A DNA stretch of 64,000 nt from Bog-159 sp963738375 (GCA_963738375.1 CAVTWL010000012.1:62001-126000), one strand, 5' to 3'; positions 1-9,880 are shown, counted from the stretch's first letter. Notes: generated from the letters alone by a model not told the origin. Numbers and translations are program-made.

Positions 1-1329
1 GCTTCCCCAACAGCCGCATCGTGGTGGTGGAGCATCACACGGCCCACGCCGCGTCTGCCTATTTCCCGTCGCCCTTCGACGACGCCACCGTCCTCACCCT
101 CGACCGCGCGGGCGATTTCCGCTGCGGGACGCCGCTGGCACGCGGCAAGGCGCCCAGCTTACGCTCGAACGGGAGCAGTATTATCCCGATTCCCTGGGCG
201 AGCTTTACGGGCGCGTGACCGAATTACTCGGCTTCCGCGCCAACCTGGAAGAACACAAAGTCCAATGGCTGTCCGCCGCGGGCGACGACCGCTTCCGCGA
301 TCTTTTCCTGGAAATCATGCCCATGCGGGGCGGCGAGTGGCCCCAGCTCGACCGGTCGTTTTTCGATACGGAGCGCCTTACCCACGGCGGCTTCAGCCCG
401 CGGTTCTACAAGCGCCTCGGTCTTGCGGAAGGCGCAGCCGTTCCCGACGATCTGCGCGCGGCGCTGGCCGCCGGCGTCCAGCGGGCCATCGAGCATACGG
501 TCGTCGCCATGGCTGGTTCCGGCATCAATCTCTGCTTCGCCGGCGGACTTGGCTTGAACGCCCTGCTGGTCTCCGCTCTGGAAGCCTCCAGTTTCCGAAA
601 CGTCTTCGTCCAGCCCGCCGCCGGCAACGCGGGCACCGCTCTCGGCGCGGTGCTGTATACCTGGCACACGGTCTGCAAGGAAACCCGCCGCATCCCGCTC
701 GACGCATCTTTATCTCGGCCCCAGCTTTACGTCCGAAGAAATCAAGCGCGTCGTCGAAAACTGCAAACTCCGTTTCCGCTATATCCTCACCACCGAGGAA
801 ACCATCGACACCGCCATCGCCCAACTCGCCGAAAATCGCATCGTCGCCTGGATGCACGGCCGCATGGAATTCGGACCCCGCGCGCTGGGCAACCGCAGTA
901 TTCTCGCCTCGCCCCTCGACGATTACGCCGCTGAAAACCTGAACACCTTCATCAAGCACCGCGAGCCGTTCCGCAAATTCGCCGCCTCGGTCCCGGCTGA
1001 GCTCGCCTCCGAATATTTCGATTGCGGCCCCAACGCCCGCTTCCTGGCTACCGTCGGCCGCGTCCGTCCCGCGCACAGCGGTCGTTTTTCGAGCGCCGCC
1101 CTCCATGGCGATCTGGTGCGCGTCCACAGCGTTTCGCAGCGACGATAATCCGCTTTACTGGAGACTGCTGCACGCCGCTGGAAAAGCCACCGGACTCCCG
1201 GTGCTCTACAACACGTCGTTCAACTTATTCAGCGAACCGCTGGTCTGCACGCCGCGCGATGCCGTGCGCAGCTTCTATTCATCGGGCATCGACGCCATGT
1301 TCATCGGAAATTTCTTCTTGCACAAGTAA
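1..1329 (+). pseudogene. Carbamoyltransferase (NodU/CmcH family), 5'-truncated and frameshifted
   Basis: The gene enters from the left edge already inside the protein. Enzymes of this family transfer a carbamoyl group from carbamoyl phosphate to hydroxyls of antibiotics, Nod factors or sugars. The HHTAHA metal/ligand motif lies near base 48. The conserved C-terminal blocks EFGPRALGNRS (about 867-900), DNPLYWRLL (about 1147) and PVLYNTSFNL (about 1198) follow in the right order. The frame changes three times, near 130-150, 690-711 and 1130-1145, while the protein stays recognisable throughout. The pieces are readable at 3-140, 150-690, 711-1135 and 1140-1329. That pattern fits single-base sequencing indels or very recent inactivation. 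The substrate cannot be told, since no biosynthetic cluster is visible on the right side. Confidence 0.8.
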
Positions 1330-1366
1330 GCACCGCGCGTCTGTCTATACTGAAACTACATTTCCA

Positions 1367-2278
1367 ATGCGAGCCCTAATTCTCTGCCTCGTAGCAGCGC
1401 CCTTCCTCTTTTCGCAGCAGCCCGATGACAAAGAGGATCTGAAGAACCCCGTCGCCGGCAAGCCCGACGCCATCTCCGCCGGACGCAAGCTGTTCGTCGA
1501 AGGCTGCAGCGGCTGCCACGGCTCCAATGCCGAAGGCGGCCGTGGTCCCAACCTTTCCAAAGGCGACCAGATTCGCGGCGCCAGCAATCGCCAGCTCGTC
1601 GAAATCCTCACCGAAGGAGTCAAAGGGTCCGACATGCCGCCTTCCGGCTTGGCGCCGGACAAGACCTGGCAGCTCATCGCGTATCTCCGCAACTTCACCG
1701 CCGTCGCCTACGACAGCAACGCCTCGGGCGATGCCGCCGCGGGCAGCGCTTTGTTTTTCGGCGCGGCAGGGTGTTCGAACTGCCACACCATTCGCGGACG
1801 TGGCGGGTTTCCCGGGCCGGACCTTTCCAACATCGGGCGCCAGCGTTCCTTCCGCCAGTTGCGCGAATCGGTGGTCGATCCCGATGCGCAAATCTCCGAA
1901 GGCTACGGCGCCGTTACCGTGACCACCAACTCCGGCCGGAGCATCGCCGGCGTGGCCCGCGACAATACCAACTACGCCATCCAGATTCTGGATGCCCGCG
2001 GCGATATCCACCGGCTGCTGAAGAAGGACTTGCGCGAGGTTACCCTGCAGCCCGCCTCGCTGATGCCTCACGACTACAAACAGCGTTTGACTGCCGCCGA
2101 TTTGGAGAATATTCTCGCCTTCCTCTCGCGCCAGTCGATCCGACAGGACGCCCCCGCACCCGGGCCGCTCTCCCCGCGTCGAGCGACGGCGTGCCTTACG
2201 AACTCATTCGCCAAGGCGCCGGCGACAACTGGCTCACGTACGCAGGCGACTATGCGTCACACCGGCATAGCCCTCTAA
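1367..2278 (+). CDS. Secreted di-haem cytochrome c, probable N-terminal half of a cytochrome-PQQ dehydrogenase
   Basis: The ATG at 1367 opens a signal peptide (MRALILCLVAAPFLFS). Two c-type haem sites follow, CSGCH at residue 47 and CSNCH at residue 136, each with a downstream Met-containing segment (SDMPPSG in the first). It should carry electrons in the periplasm. After about base 2150 this frame turns into unlikely sequence up to the stop at 2278, while the neighbouring frame carries straight on into a PQQ dehydrogenase with no start or signal peptide of its own. Adding one C to the run near 2158-2162 would join both into one polypeptide of roughly 780 residues. I therefore think the last 40 or so residues of this frame are not real. 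Confidence 0.75.
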   Translation: MRALILCLVAAPFLFSQQPDDKEDLKNPVAGKPDAISAGRKLFVEGCSGCHGSNAEGGRGPNLSKGDQIRGASNRQLVEILTEGVKGSDMPPSGLAPDKTWQLIAYLRNFTAVAYDSNASGDAAAGSALFFGAAGCSNCHTIRGRGGFPGPDLSNIGRQRSFRQLRESVVDPDAQISEGYGAVTVTTNSGRSIAGVARDNTNYAIQILDARGDIHRLLKKDLREVTLQPASLMPHDYKQRLTAADLENILAFLSRQSIRQDAPAPGPLSPRRATACLTNSFAKAPATTGSRTQATMRHTGIAL

Positions 2279-3714
2279 AGCAGATTCAGACGTCCAACGT
2301 CGCCTCACTGGTCTCCGCGTGGGTTTATCACGTAGACGGCGCAACCCACCTGGAAGCCACGCCCCTGGTCTACGACGGCATTATGTATGTGACCAACAAC
2401 AACGAGGTGCATGCGCTGGATGCCCGCACGGGCCGGCCGATCTGGCGCTATCGCGACGAGCTTGCCAGGCGCAGCGACGTCAACCGCGGCGTGGCGCTGC
2501 TCGGCGATAGCGTTTTCTTCGTGACCAGCGACGCGCACCTGGTGGCGCTCAATCGTAAGACTGGCGGCGCGCTGTGGGATCGTCCATATGCCGACACCGC
2601 GCGCGGCGCCTTCGCCACCCTTGCCCCCATGGTGGTGAAAGATCGCGTCATCGTCGGTGTCTCCGGCGGCGACACCGGCGTCCGCGGCTTCCTCGCCGCC
2701 TTCTCCGCAGCCACTGGCGAAGAACTCTGGCGCTTCTGGACCGTCCCCGCCAAGGGCGAACCGGGAGCCGAAACCTGGGGCCAACTCGGACCCGAGTGGG
2801 GGGGGGCAGCCACGTGGCTCAACGGCTCGTATGATCCCGAACTGAACCTGCTTTATTGGACCACCGGCAATCCTTGGCCCGATTTTTACGGCGGCGCGCG
2901 CCAGGGCCTGAATCTGTATACCGATTGCCTGCTCGCCATCGACCCCGACACCGGCAAGCTGAAGTGGTATTTCCAGTTCACGCCGCACGACACGCACGAT
3001 TGGGATGCCCAAGCCTGGCCGGTGCTCCTTGACGCCGACTACCAGGGCCGCCCGCGCAAGCTGCTGCTGCACCCTAATCGCAACGGCTACCTTTATGTGC
3101 TCGACCGCGTCACCGGCGAATTCCTGCGCGCCACGCCGTTCGTCGAACGCCTGAATTGGGCCAAAGGCATCGACGCCCAAGGCAAGCCCATCGAAAATCC
3201 GAACATGCAGCCATCGCCCAACGGCACGCGCGTCTGCCCATCGGTTCGCGGCGCGACCAACTGGATGTCCCCCGCCTACAATCCGGAAACCGACCTGCTC
3301 TACGTTCCCACCCTGGAGCAGTGCGATGTCTATACTTCCTCGGCGAAAACACCTGAGCCGATGAAGAACTTCGCCGGCACCGGTGGCGAGTCGATTTCCA
3401 AGGAGCCCGGCAAATTCTATCTCCGCGCCCTCGATCCGCAAACCGGCGCCAAGCGCTGGGAATACCCCATGACCGGCCACGGCGACATGTGGGCTGGGGC
3501 CGTTTCCACCGCCGGCGGCCTGGTATTCTTCGGCGACGATGATGGGCAGTTAGTGGCCGTCGACGCCGCTACGGGTCGTCATCTTTGGCACTACTATCTC
3601 GGGCAGACGCTGACCGCCTCGCCGATTACCTTCATGGCGGACGGCAAACAGTACGTCACCATCGCCGGCGCCACCGATGTCCTCACCTTCACTCTGTTCG
3701 ACCAAGCTCCCTAA
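2191..3714 (+). CDS. PQQ-dependent dehydrogenase (eight-bladed quinoprotein propeller)
   Basis: Quinoprotein alcohol/glucose dehydrogenase-type propeller. It begins with DNWLTYAGDYASHRHSPL, the typical first blade of methanol/ethanol dehydrogenases, and continues with repeated tryptophan-docking blades (for example DARTGRPIWRYR, NRKTGGALWDRP and DAATGRHLWHYY). A late GDDDGQLVAVDAATGRHLW stretch closes the propeller. Substrate oxidation with PQQ would take place in the periplasm, with electrons passing to the adjacent cytochrome c domains. The start is uncertain: GTG 2191 is the only convenient start but gives no signal peptide, which supports a fused cytochrome-PQQ protein split by a one-base indel near 2150-2190. 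An 8-G run at about 2799 is read through without a break. Confidence 0.8.
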   Translation: MPYELIRQGAGDNWLTYAGDYASHRHSPLKQIQTSNVASLVSAWVYHVDGATHLEATPLVYDGIMYVTNNNEVHALDARTGRPIWRYRDELARRSDVNRGVALLGDSVFFVTSDAHLVALNRKTGGALWDRPYADTARGAFATLAPMVVKDRVIVGVSGGDTGVRGFLAAFSAATGEELWRFWTVPAKGEPGAETWGQLGPEWGGAATWLNGSYDPELNLLYWTTGNPWPDFYGGARQGLNLYTDCLLAIDPDTGKLKWYFQFTPHDTHDWDAQAWPVLLDADYQGRPRKLLLHPNRNGYLYVLDRVTGEFLRATPFVERLNWAKGIDAQGKPIENPNMQPSPNGTRVCPSVRGATNWMSPAYNPETDLLYVPTLEQCDVYTSSAKTPEPMKNFAGTGGESISKEPGKFYLRALDPQTGAKRWEYPMTGHGDMWAGAVSTAGGLVFFGDDDGQLVAVDAATGRHLWHYYLGQTLTASPITFMADGKQYVTIAGATDVLTFTLFDQAP

Positions 3715-4371
3715 ACGTTGTCCCAGTAAAGCGTTTAGTGATGTAATCTTACCCGCGCCTCGACGAACCGTTGGCAATGGCGTGGCGCCGTTTCTGCGGA
3801 GATCTCCTGGCTGGGGCGGCAGACCTGATCGAAACCGGACATAACAGGCATTCCTTACATGATCGTCGCCCCGACCAGGCGAGTTCCCATGGTGCTCAAC
3901 GACTGCGTAAATGCGTCCCTCGCCGCGCGGGCGGCATTTTTTGCTGCTCAAGAAACCACAAATTTTCTTATGGGCCGTATCGCGGAATTCGGTTGCGGAA
4001 AGGATTCAACGAGTCGGCTTTCCGGGTTTGGGCACAGGCGTCGGCTAACTGGGAGCCAACACCGGTGCACTGCAAATGCGCGCCGCCATAGAGTATATCC
4101 TGCTAGGCCGTTACACCCCGCCGCGGTCTTGGGCAGAAGCCGGCAAACGTCATCAACTGCTCTATAAATCGACTGCAAGGCTGACTCCTTAACCTTTTGG
4201 TTACTGAAGTCACCAAAAAGTTTGTAAGCACCGCCTGCAATCACACGAATTTCCGCATGATCAACAAGTTGAACGCCGCCGGCATTTGGCGCAGCAAGTG
4301 CCTTTGGTGTTCGCGCAATGCGCCAGGCAAGCCGCTTGGTGTAAAGAAATGATCCCACTGAGGAGAAGCTT
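3715..4371 (+). other. Intergenic stretch without a recognisable gene
   Basis: Short open frames occur on both strands (for example 3859-4167 plus and 3948-4529 minus), but none shows a family motif, a good ribosome binding site or plausible composition. A-rich, less GC-rich sequence near 4180-4370 suggests the promoter region of the downstream Kelch gene, which has a clear GAGGAGAAG ribosome binding site just before 4372. Confidence 0.5.
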
Positions 4372-5574
4372 ATGAATCGAACGAGTATGTGTTTCTGTCT
4401 GTCGGCTTTTGCCCTCGCCGCTGCATTGGGCCAGGAACAAGCACAACCGCTAAGAGCGCGCCCGCGCCCCCTACGACGCCACTTGGCAAGCGCCGAGCAA
4501 CCCGCAACCGGCGGACCGGCATGGTCCACCGACTACGCGCTTACGCCGGATACCGGCTTAGCCAGCCATTCCGCGGTTTGGGACCAGGCTACTGCCGCCA
4601 TGATCGTTTTTGGCGGCATCGACGCCGGCGCCGAGGAGTCCGACACCAATGCCGTTTTGCTGTATATCCCCTCCGCGGCAAGTTGGACCACATTAATCGC
4701 CAACGGCGCGCCGGGCGCTCCACCCGCCCGGGATTCGCATACCGCGGTGTACGACTCCGCAAATAACCGCATGATCGTCTTTGGCGGCCTCCAATTTTCG
4801 TACTCGGGCACGGAGTCGTTCTTCAACGACCTATGGGTATTAAGCAACGCCAACGGCCAAGGCGTTCCCGCTTGGACCCAACTAAGCCCATCGGGTACGC
4901 CTCCTGCGCCCCGCTGCAATCAAACAGCCGTGTATGACGCGGCCAATAATCGAATGATCGTTTTCGGGGGCCTGGGATCGGGCGGGGAACAACTTTTCTC
5001 GGACGTGTGGGTATTGACTAATGCCAACGGCATGGGCGGCCCGCCGGCCTGGACTCAGCTTACCCCCGCCGGCGCCCTGTCGGCCGATGTCGAGTTGGCG
5101 TCCGCCGTATATGACCCGGTCAACAACATCATGACCCTGTTTGGCGGAGCGAATTTTTCAGAAACGGCAACGACGAACGGTGTTTGGACGCTGTCGCACG
5201 CCAATGGGTTGGGCGGGCGGCCTCGGTGGGCGAATATCGTTGCGCCGGGCGCCGCCGGTTCTCCTGCGAGGCGCTATGGTCACACGGCGGTCTACGACCA
5301 GACGAGCAACCGCATGGTCATTTTTGGAGGGGCGCCCGCACCCGACGCAGCCGGGATCGGCTTTAATGATGTCTGGGTGCTGACATACGCCAACGGATTG
5401 GGGGGCACTCCCTCATGGAGTCAGTTGAAACCCAGCGGCACACCGCCGGCCACACGCTGGGAACACACCGCCGTTTATGATGCGCTGAACAACCGGATGT
5501 TGGTGTTCGCGGGGGACTTGGCAGACCCTGTATATTACCTGGTCTGGATACTTACCGATGCGAACGGAATTTGA
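4372..5574 (+). CDS. Secreted Kelch-repeat beta-propeller protein
   Basis: The ATG at 4372 follows a strong GAGGAGAAG ribosome binding site and opens a signal peptide (MNRTSMCFCLSAFALAAALG). The body is about six Kelch-type blades, each with a near-identical core such as HTAVYDSANNRMIVFGG followed by DLWVLSNANG and then W-x-QL-x-PSGTPP. The 400-residue length fits one six- or seven-bladed propeller and nothing else; no catalytic domain is visible. Kelch propellers of this kind bind protein or glycan, but the partner is unknown. The repeats are very alike, which suggests recent internal duplication. The gene stands alone, with spacers of several hundred bases on each side. Confidence 0.8.
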   Translation: MNRTSMCFCLSAFALAAALGQEQAQPLRARPRPLRRHLASAEQPATGGPAWSTDYALTPDTGLASHSAVWDQATAAMIVFGGIDAGAEESDTNAVLLYIPSAASWTTLIANGAPGAPPARDSHTAVYDSANNRMIVFGGLQFSYSGTESFFNDLWVLSNANGQGVPAWTQLSPSGTPPAPRCNQTAVYDAANNRMIVFGGLGSGGEQLFSDVWVLTNANGMGGPPAWTQLTPAGALSADVELASAVYDPVNNIMTLFGGANFSETATTNGVWTLSHANGLGGRPRWANIVAPGAAGSPARRYGHTAVYDQTSNRMVIFGGAPAPDAAGIGFNDVWVLTYANGLGGTPSWSQLKPSGTPPATRWEHTAVYDALNNRMLVFAGDLADPVYYLVWILTDANGI

Positions 5575-5904
5575 TTGCGGATTCCGCTGAATGGGGACGC
5601 CGTTCTGAACATTCGGTAGCTGCGGCGGCATGGGGGCGGTCGAGGAGTTCAGTTGCGCGCGGCGCGCTGTAATCCTCGGATGCCTTCGCCGCGCCGCCCC
5701 AGCGCCACCCGGATGCCGATTTCGTACCTTGGCTGACCGTGTTCGACTGATCCGACACTCGGAGTGAACAAAAAGAATCCGGTTCGGGCCGTCTCAGCCA
5801 GAAGGCCGAATCGGACGAGCGCCTCAAAGTCAGTGGTGGGCCTGTAGAGAAGGGACGGACGATTAGAATATGTTTGCTGGCTACCAGTACGGTGATATCA
5901 TCGC
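5575..5904 (+). other. Intergenic stretch, nothing recognised
   Basis: No open frame with recognisable content, no convincing hairpin followed by a T run, and no tRNA-like fold was seen between the Kelch gene and the decayed remnant that starts near 5905. Confidence 0.4.
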
Positions 5905-6730
5905 ATGGGCGACTTGCTGGAGGTGCGCTTCAAAGTATATGGTGTCGCGTACCTCGACAAATCCGCCAGAAAAAGCCGGAGAGTGTGCTTTAACGGCGGC
6001 ACTCCTTTTCTGAAGGACGGCGTGGCCAGTTCGGGGGCATTCCGGGGCGCCGTGATGATTCCGCTCAGCACGGCCGAGATGCCCGCGTCTTCTCCGGCAA
6101 AGGCTTCGGCATCTGGGTAACGAGAGGGAAAGGGAATTTGTACGTCGGCAACCACGTCAACGGCATGGTTCATCACTCCTCCTTCCTGGAAGGCGCAAAC
6201 GCCATGTGCGGCAGCGAAGCGCGGGCGCGCAATTGGAAGCAACCAACGCGGCCACGGCACGGGCACCGACCCCTGGTGATTTCTTTCTCCTCCCCCGGCA
6301 CCCGATACGGAATCTTCCAGCACAGCTTCGACTATTCCCTTGTAACGACCAGCAACCCAGCCAGGCCCGGCGAGATCCTCGTTACCTATGTAACAGGCAT
6401 CGGTTCCCCGCTCGACTACCACGTTGCCGTAGGCACACCCGCGCCGCTGGCCCCGGTTGACCCTGGCGGACAGTTCAATGCTGGCGGCGCGGCAGATACT
6501 TATAATATCGTCGCCAATGGCGTGCCGGTCGGTTCCATCGGCGACCGACCGCGCTCTTATTCCTGGGTTTGGCGCCTGGATGGGTAGGCGTTTTTCAAAT
6601 CAATTTCGCCCTGTCAGTTACCGTTACACCTGGCGACGCGCAGATAACATTGCGACAAACCACCTATGATGCCATGTTTAATCTCACTAACACCAATAAC
6701 AGCGCCGCCGCCCTGCTGCCAGTGCAGTAA
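5905..6730 (+). pseudogene. Decayed secreted protein: HHSSFL-type domain joined to a Solibacter-type C-terminal domain
   Basis: Pieces in three frames together look like one or two broken genes. Frame 5905-6060 has VAYLDKSARKSRRV, frame 6075-6200 has LYVGNHVNGMVHHSSFLEG, and both resemble a short family whose hallmark is a G-x-FHHSSFL-x-G motif. From about 6290 a second unit begins, with FDYSLVTTSNPARPGEI and YVTGIGSP, and after another shift near 6550 LGLAPGWVGVFQINF up to the stop at 6728-6730. That second unit matches the pattern of the Solibacter uncharacterised C-terminal domain (TIGR03437 as I remember it). The conserved core of the first domain is cut short and no start or signal peptide is left, so this looks like true decay rather than a single indel. 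Confidence 0.55.
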
Positions 6731-6742
6731 TCTCTCGCGCAT

Positions 6743-9388
6743 TCACTCATGCCGCAGCGCAATCAACGGATCCACCCGCAGCGTCCGCCGCGCCGGTATA
6801 TAGCACGCCACCATCGCAATCAACGCCAGCACACCCGCCACCGCCACAAACGTCCCCGGATCGGCCGCGCTCACCGCATACAACAGCTTGCCCATCAACC
6901 GCGTCAGAGCCAGCGACGCCGCGCTCCCCACCGCAATCCCTACCAGCGCGATCCGCCCCCCCTGCGCCAGTACCAGCCGCATCACGTCGCCCCTCTGCGC
7001 CCCCAGCGCAACCCGTATGCCGATCTCTTTCTCCCGCTGCGCCACCGAGTAAGAAACCACCCCGTAAATCCCGACCGCCGCCAGCACCAGCGCCAGCCCG
7101 CTGAATAGCGTTAGCAGGATTAGCGTAAGCCGCCGCGAAGAGACCGATGCGTTCACCACCTCCTGCATCGTCGCGATGCTGAAAATGGGCTGCTCCTTGT
7201 CCACCGCGGCCACCGCCGCGCGAATCGCGGAAACCAGCGCGGCCGGTTCCAGGCTCGATTTCACCAGCAGCGCCATCCCGCTCGCGGGCGACTGCCGGAA
7301 CGGCAGGTAGACTTCCAGCCTCGCCGGATTGGCGATGCCATACATCTTAGTGTCCGCCACCACTCCCACAATCGATACCCACTTCGGCGTTCGCTCGCTT
7401 CTGACGTCGCCAAACGTGAACCGCTTGCCTACCGGATCGGCGCCCGGAAACAGACGCCCCGCCACCGTCGCGTTCACCAGCGCCACCCGCGGCGCGCTCT
7501 CGCGGTCCGCATCCGTGAAACCGCGGCCTTGAAGCAGCCGCACGCCCAGCGTCCTCTCGTAACCCGGACTCACCACGTGGATATCCGGATGCGGGTAACT
7601 GCCATGTTTCATCACCGGCATACCTTCCACCGTGATGTCTGTGCGCGAGTGGTCGTCGGTAAGCGGAATCGCCGTCCCCACCGCCGCCGATTCCACGCCC
7701 GGCAGCGCCCGCACCCGGTCCAGCGTCTGCTGCCAAAATCCGACCACCGCGGGGTCTTTATCGTATTGCGCGGTGCGCAGATCCATTTCCATCTTCAGCA
7801 CGCGCTCCGCCCGGAAACCGTAGTCCACCGATAGCAGCCGGTGTAGGCTCTTCATCATCAAGCCGGCGCCCACCAGCAGCACCAGCGCCAGTGCGATTTC
7901 GCTGGCGGCCAGAAACCCGCACCATCGATTCCGGCCGCCCGAATTCGTCGTCCGGCCGCCTTCCTTCAGTTCCGCCTGCGGATTGCCGCTCGCCGAGTGC
8001 CATGCGGGCGCCAACCCGAACACACACGTCGACAGCACCACCAGCCCGGCGGAAAACAGCAGCACGGCGCCGTTCAAGCCGATGCTCGCTCCGCCCAATG
8101 CGTCCGGTGGAATCAATCGCGCCAGCGCCGGAATCCCTCCGATGGCCAGGCCCACGCCGGCCACCCCCCCCAACACCGCCACCAGAAAACTCTCCGTCAG
8201 CATCTGCCGGATAATCCTCTGCCGGCTCGCCCCAATGGCGATGCGTAGCGCCATCTCCTTGGCCCGCACCGCTCCGCGCATTAAGAACAGGTTCGCCACA
8301 TTGGCGCACGCCACCAGCAGTACGAAAATCGCCGCCCCCAGCAGCACCAGCATCGCTGAGCGCACGTCACCGGAGAACGCCTCGCGCAGCGGTTTCAGAT
8401 TGACGCCGAACTGCTGGTTCTCCTTTGGATACGCAATCGCCAGCCGGGCCGCAATGCCCTCCATCTCCGCCCGCGCCTGCGCCATTCCTGCGCCTTCCGC
8501 CAGCTGCCCCACCGCCATCAAGTCGCCGCGATCGCCCCGTTCCGCGGAGGCGGGATTGTTAGTCGCCCATACGCCGATCGGGACCATCACGTCGCACTTC
8601 TCCACCCAGCGAAACTCGCTCGGCAGCACGCCGACAATAGTAAAGGTGCGGCTGTCCAGGCGAATCGCCTGTCCGACCGCCCCCGGCGACGCGCCGAAAT
8701 GCGTTTCCCACAGCGCGTGGCTCAGCAGCAATACTGGCGCGCTCCCGGGCTTTCCTTCGTCGGCCGAAAAACCGCGGCCCATCGCCGGTTGCACTCCCAC
8801 CATCGCCAGAAAATTCGGCGATACGGCCGCGCCGCCGATATTCTCCGGCTGGCTGGTGCCGGCCATGTTGAAGTGCATGCTGGCTATCGCCGCCATCTGC
8901 GAAAACGTGTGCGTCTGTGCTCTCCAATCCTGAAAATTCGGATACGACACGCTCACGTTACCCACCTGGGGCGTCGTCTCGTTCACCAGTATCAGCCGCG
9001 ACGCATCGCGAAAAGGCAGCGGCTGCAGCAAAATGCCATAAACCACGGAAAATATTGCGGTGTTCACGCCAATCCCCAGCGCCAGCGTGAACAGCGCCGC
9101 CGCCGCAAAACCGGGCGATTTTCGCAGCGTCCGCCAGCCGTGCCGTAGATCCTGCGATACGGTTTCGATCACCGATACGCCGCGCGCATCGCGGCAGTCT
9201 TCCTTCACCTGGTCCAGTCCGCCAAAGTCCATCCGTACCCTCCGCATCGCTTGCTCGCGGGTCATTCCCGCTTTCAGATACTTCTCCCGTTGGTGCTCCG
9301 CGTGAAACTGCAGTTCATCGTCCATCTCGCGCTCCACGGTTTCCCGCCGCACGAAAGAACGCACCCGAAAAATGAAATCGTTAACCAT
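6743..9388 (-). CDS. ADOP-type permease (MacB/FtsX-like, orphan without ATPase)
   Basis: 881 residues. An N-terminal prefix domain (about 1-75, with ELQFHAEHQREK and the DCRDARG motif) is followed by the sequence LRKSPGF that opens the first MacB periplasmic/core unit. A first transmembrane helix lies near 95-120, three helices with FtsX consensus near 345-470, then the second periplasmic unit and three C-terminal FtsX helices ending in CYIPARRTLRVDPLIALRHE. This is the duplicated orphan permease described from Acidobacteria. The role is unknown; related MacB-like permeases act in export or mechanotransmission with an ATPase, and none is encoded next to this gene. It starts 10 bases after the stop of its PadR gene, so the two form one transcript under the operator at 9746-9785. 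Confidence 0.9.
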   Translation of the reverse strand: MVNDFIFRVRSFVRRETVEREMDDELQFHAEHQREKYLKAGMTREQAMRRVRMDFGGLDQVKEDCRDARGVSVIETVSQDLRHGWRTLRKSPGFAAAALFTLALGIGVNTAIFSVVYGILLQPLPFRDASRLILVNETTPQVGNVSVSYPNFQDWRAQTHTFSQMAAIASMHFNMAGTSQPENIGGAAVSPNFLAMVGVQPAMGRGFSADEGKPGSAPVLLLSHALWETHFGASPGAVGQAIRLDSRTFTIVGVLPSEFRWVEKCDVMVPIGVWATNNPASAERGDRGDLMAVGQLAEGAGMAQARAEMEGIAARLAIAYPKENQQFGVNLKPLREAFSGDVRSAMLVLLGAAIFVLLVACANVANLFLMRGAVRAKEMALRIAIGASRQRIIRQMLTESFLVAVLGGVAGVGLAIGGIPALARLIPPDALGGASIGLNGAVLLFSAGLVVLSTCVFGLAPAWHSASGNPQAELKEGGRTTNSGGRNRWCGFLAASEIALALVLLVGAGLMMKSLHRLLSVDYGFRAERVLKMEMDLRTAQYDKDPAVVGFWQQTLDRVRALPGVESAAVGTAIPLTDDHSRTDITVEGMPVMKHGSYPHPDIHVVSPGYERTLGVRLLQGRGFTDADRESAPRVALVNATVAGRLFPGADPVGKRFTFGDVRSERTPKWVSIVGVVADTKMYGIANPARLEVYLPFRQSPASGMALLVKSSLEPAALVSAIRAAVAAVDKEQPIFSIATMQEVVNASVSSRRLTLILLTLFSGLALVLAAVGIYGVVSYSVAQREKEIGIRVALGAQRGDVMRLVLAQGGRIALVGIAVGSAASLALTRLMGKLLYAVSAADPGTFVAVAGVLALIAMVACYIPARRTLRVDPLIALRHE

Positions 9389-9398
9389 GATGAGCGCC

Positions 9399-9728
9399 TC
9401 AGGCCGGGCCCAGCACTTGCGCCACCGCCGCCGTCAGCCTCTGCCATGAGTCTTTTTCTGCCGCCAGTTGCTGCCGCCCGCTCTTGGTCAGTTCGTAGTA
9501 TTTCGCGCGACGGTTGTTGTCTGAAGTGCCCCACCGGGCCTTAATCCAGCCGCGCCGCTCTAGCCGGTGCAGCGCCGGATAGAGCGAGCCCTGCTGGATG
9601 CAAAGCACATCGCTCGACATCTGCTGCACGCGCTCCGCAATGCCCCAGCCGTGTTGCGCCTCCAATGCCAGCGTCCGCAGAATTAGAAGATCCAGCGTGC
9701 CTTGCGGCAGGTCCAGGCGTTCGTTCAT
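9399..9728 (-). CDS. PadR-family transcriptional regulator of the downstream ADOP permease
   Basis: 109 residues, the usual length of the acidobacterial PadR subfamily. It begins with LPQGTLDLLILRTLALEAQHGWGI and carries the winged-helix core with GSLYPALHRLERRGWI and NNRRAKYYELTKSGRQQL, then a short dimerisation helix. A GGGAG ribosome binding site stands before ATG 9728. PadR proteins usually repress their own operon; a 9-bp perfect inverted repeat lies just upstream and overlaps the likely promoter, so autorepression is the obvious model. It is 62-68 percent alike by eye to the second PadR at 17106-17438 in the recognition region. The inducing ligand is unknown. Confidence 0.92.
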   Translation of the reverse strand: MNERLDLPQGTLDLLILRTLALEAQHGWGIAERVQQMSSDVLCIQQGSLYPALHRLERRGWIKARWGTSDNNRRAKYYELTKSGRQQLAAEKDSWQRLTAAVAQVLGPA

Positions 9729-9745
9729 GGCTCACTCCCTTTTAG

Positions 9746-9785
9746 CTTCTACAGGAAGCCTAACAGGTTCTCTGTAGAAGTGCAA
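9746..9785 (-). promoter_or_regulatory. Promoter-operator of the first padR-ADOP module
   Basis: Perfect inverted repeat with left arm CTTCTACAG at 9746-9754 and right arm CTGTAGAAG at 9772-9780, spacer 17 bases. On the minus strand a -35-like TTGCAC (9785-9780) and a -10-like TAGGCT (9762-9757) with a 17-base spacer fall inside and beside the repeat, so bound repressor would cover the promoter. The same layout recurs before the second PadR gene. Confidence 0.6.
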
Positions 9786-9851
9786 GGGGAGCCGCCCGTC
9801 CGGCAAGATACGGGTATTCAATCGGAAAGTACTAGAACCCCATCGAAACGC

Positions 9852-9880
9852 TTGACACAGGCCCAATAGTTGAGTAATTC
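9852..9880 (+). promoter_or_regulatory. Possible promoter of the TSUP operon
   Basis: A perfect -35 hexamer TTGACA at 9852-9857 lies in a locally AT-rich stretch upstream of the operon that starts at 9934. The -10 is not clear: TAATTC at 9875-9880 has the right 17-base spacing but is a weak match. This is a suggestion only. Confidence 0.3.

Noticed and set aside
3712..3741. Hairpin TAAACG/CGTTTA after the PQQ gene as a terminator
   Set aside because: Six-base AT-rich stem with a 13-base loop and no T run; too weak to call.
3859..4167. A small gene of 102 codons in the spacer after the PQQ gene
   Set aside because: No ribosome binding site, no motif, and translation typical of random GC-rich DNA.
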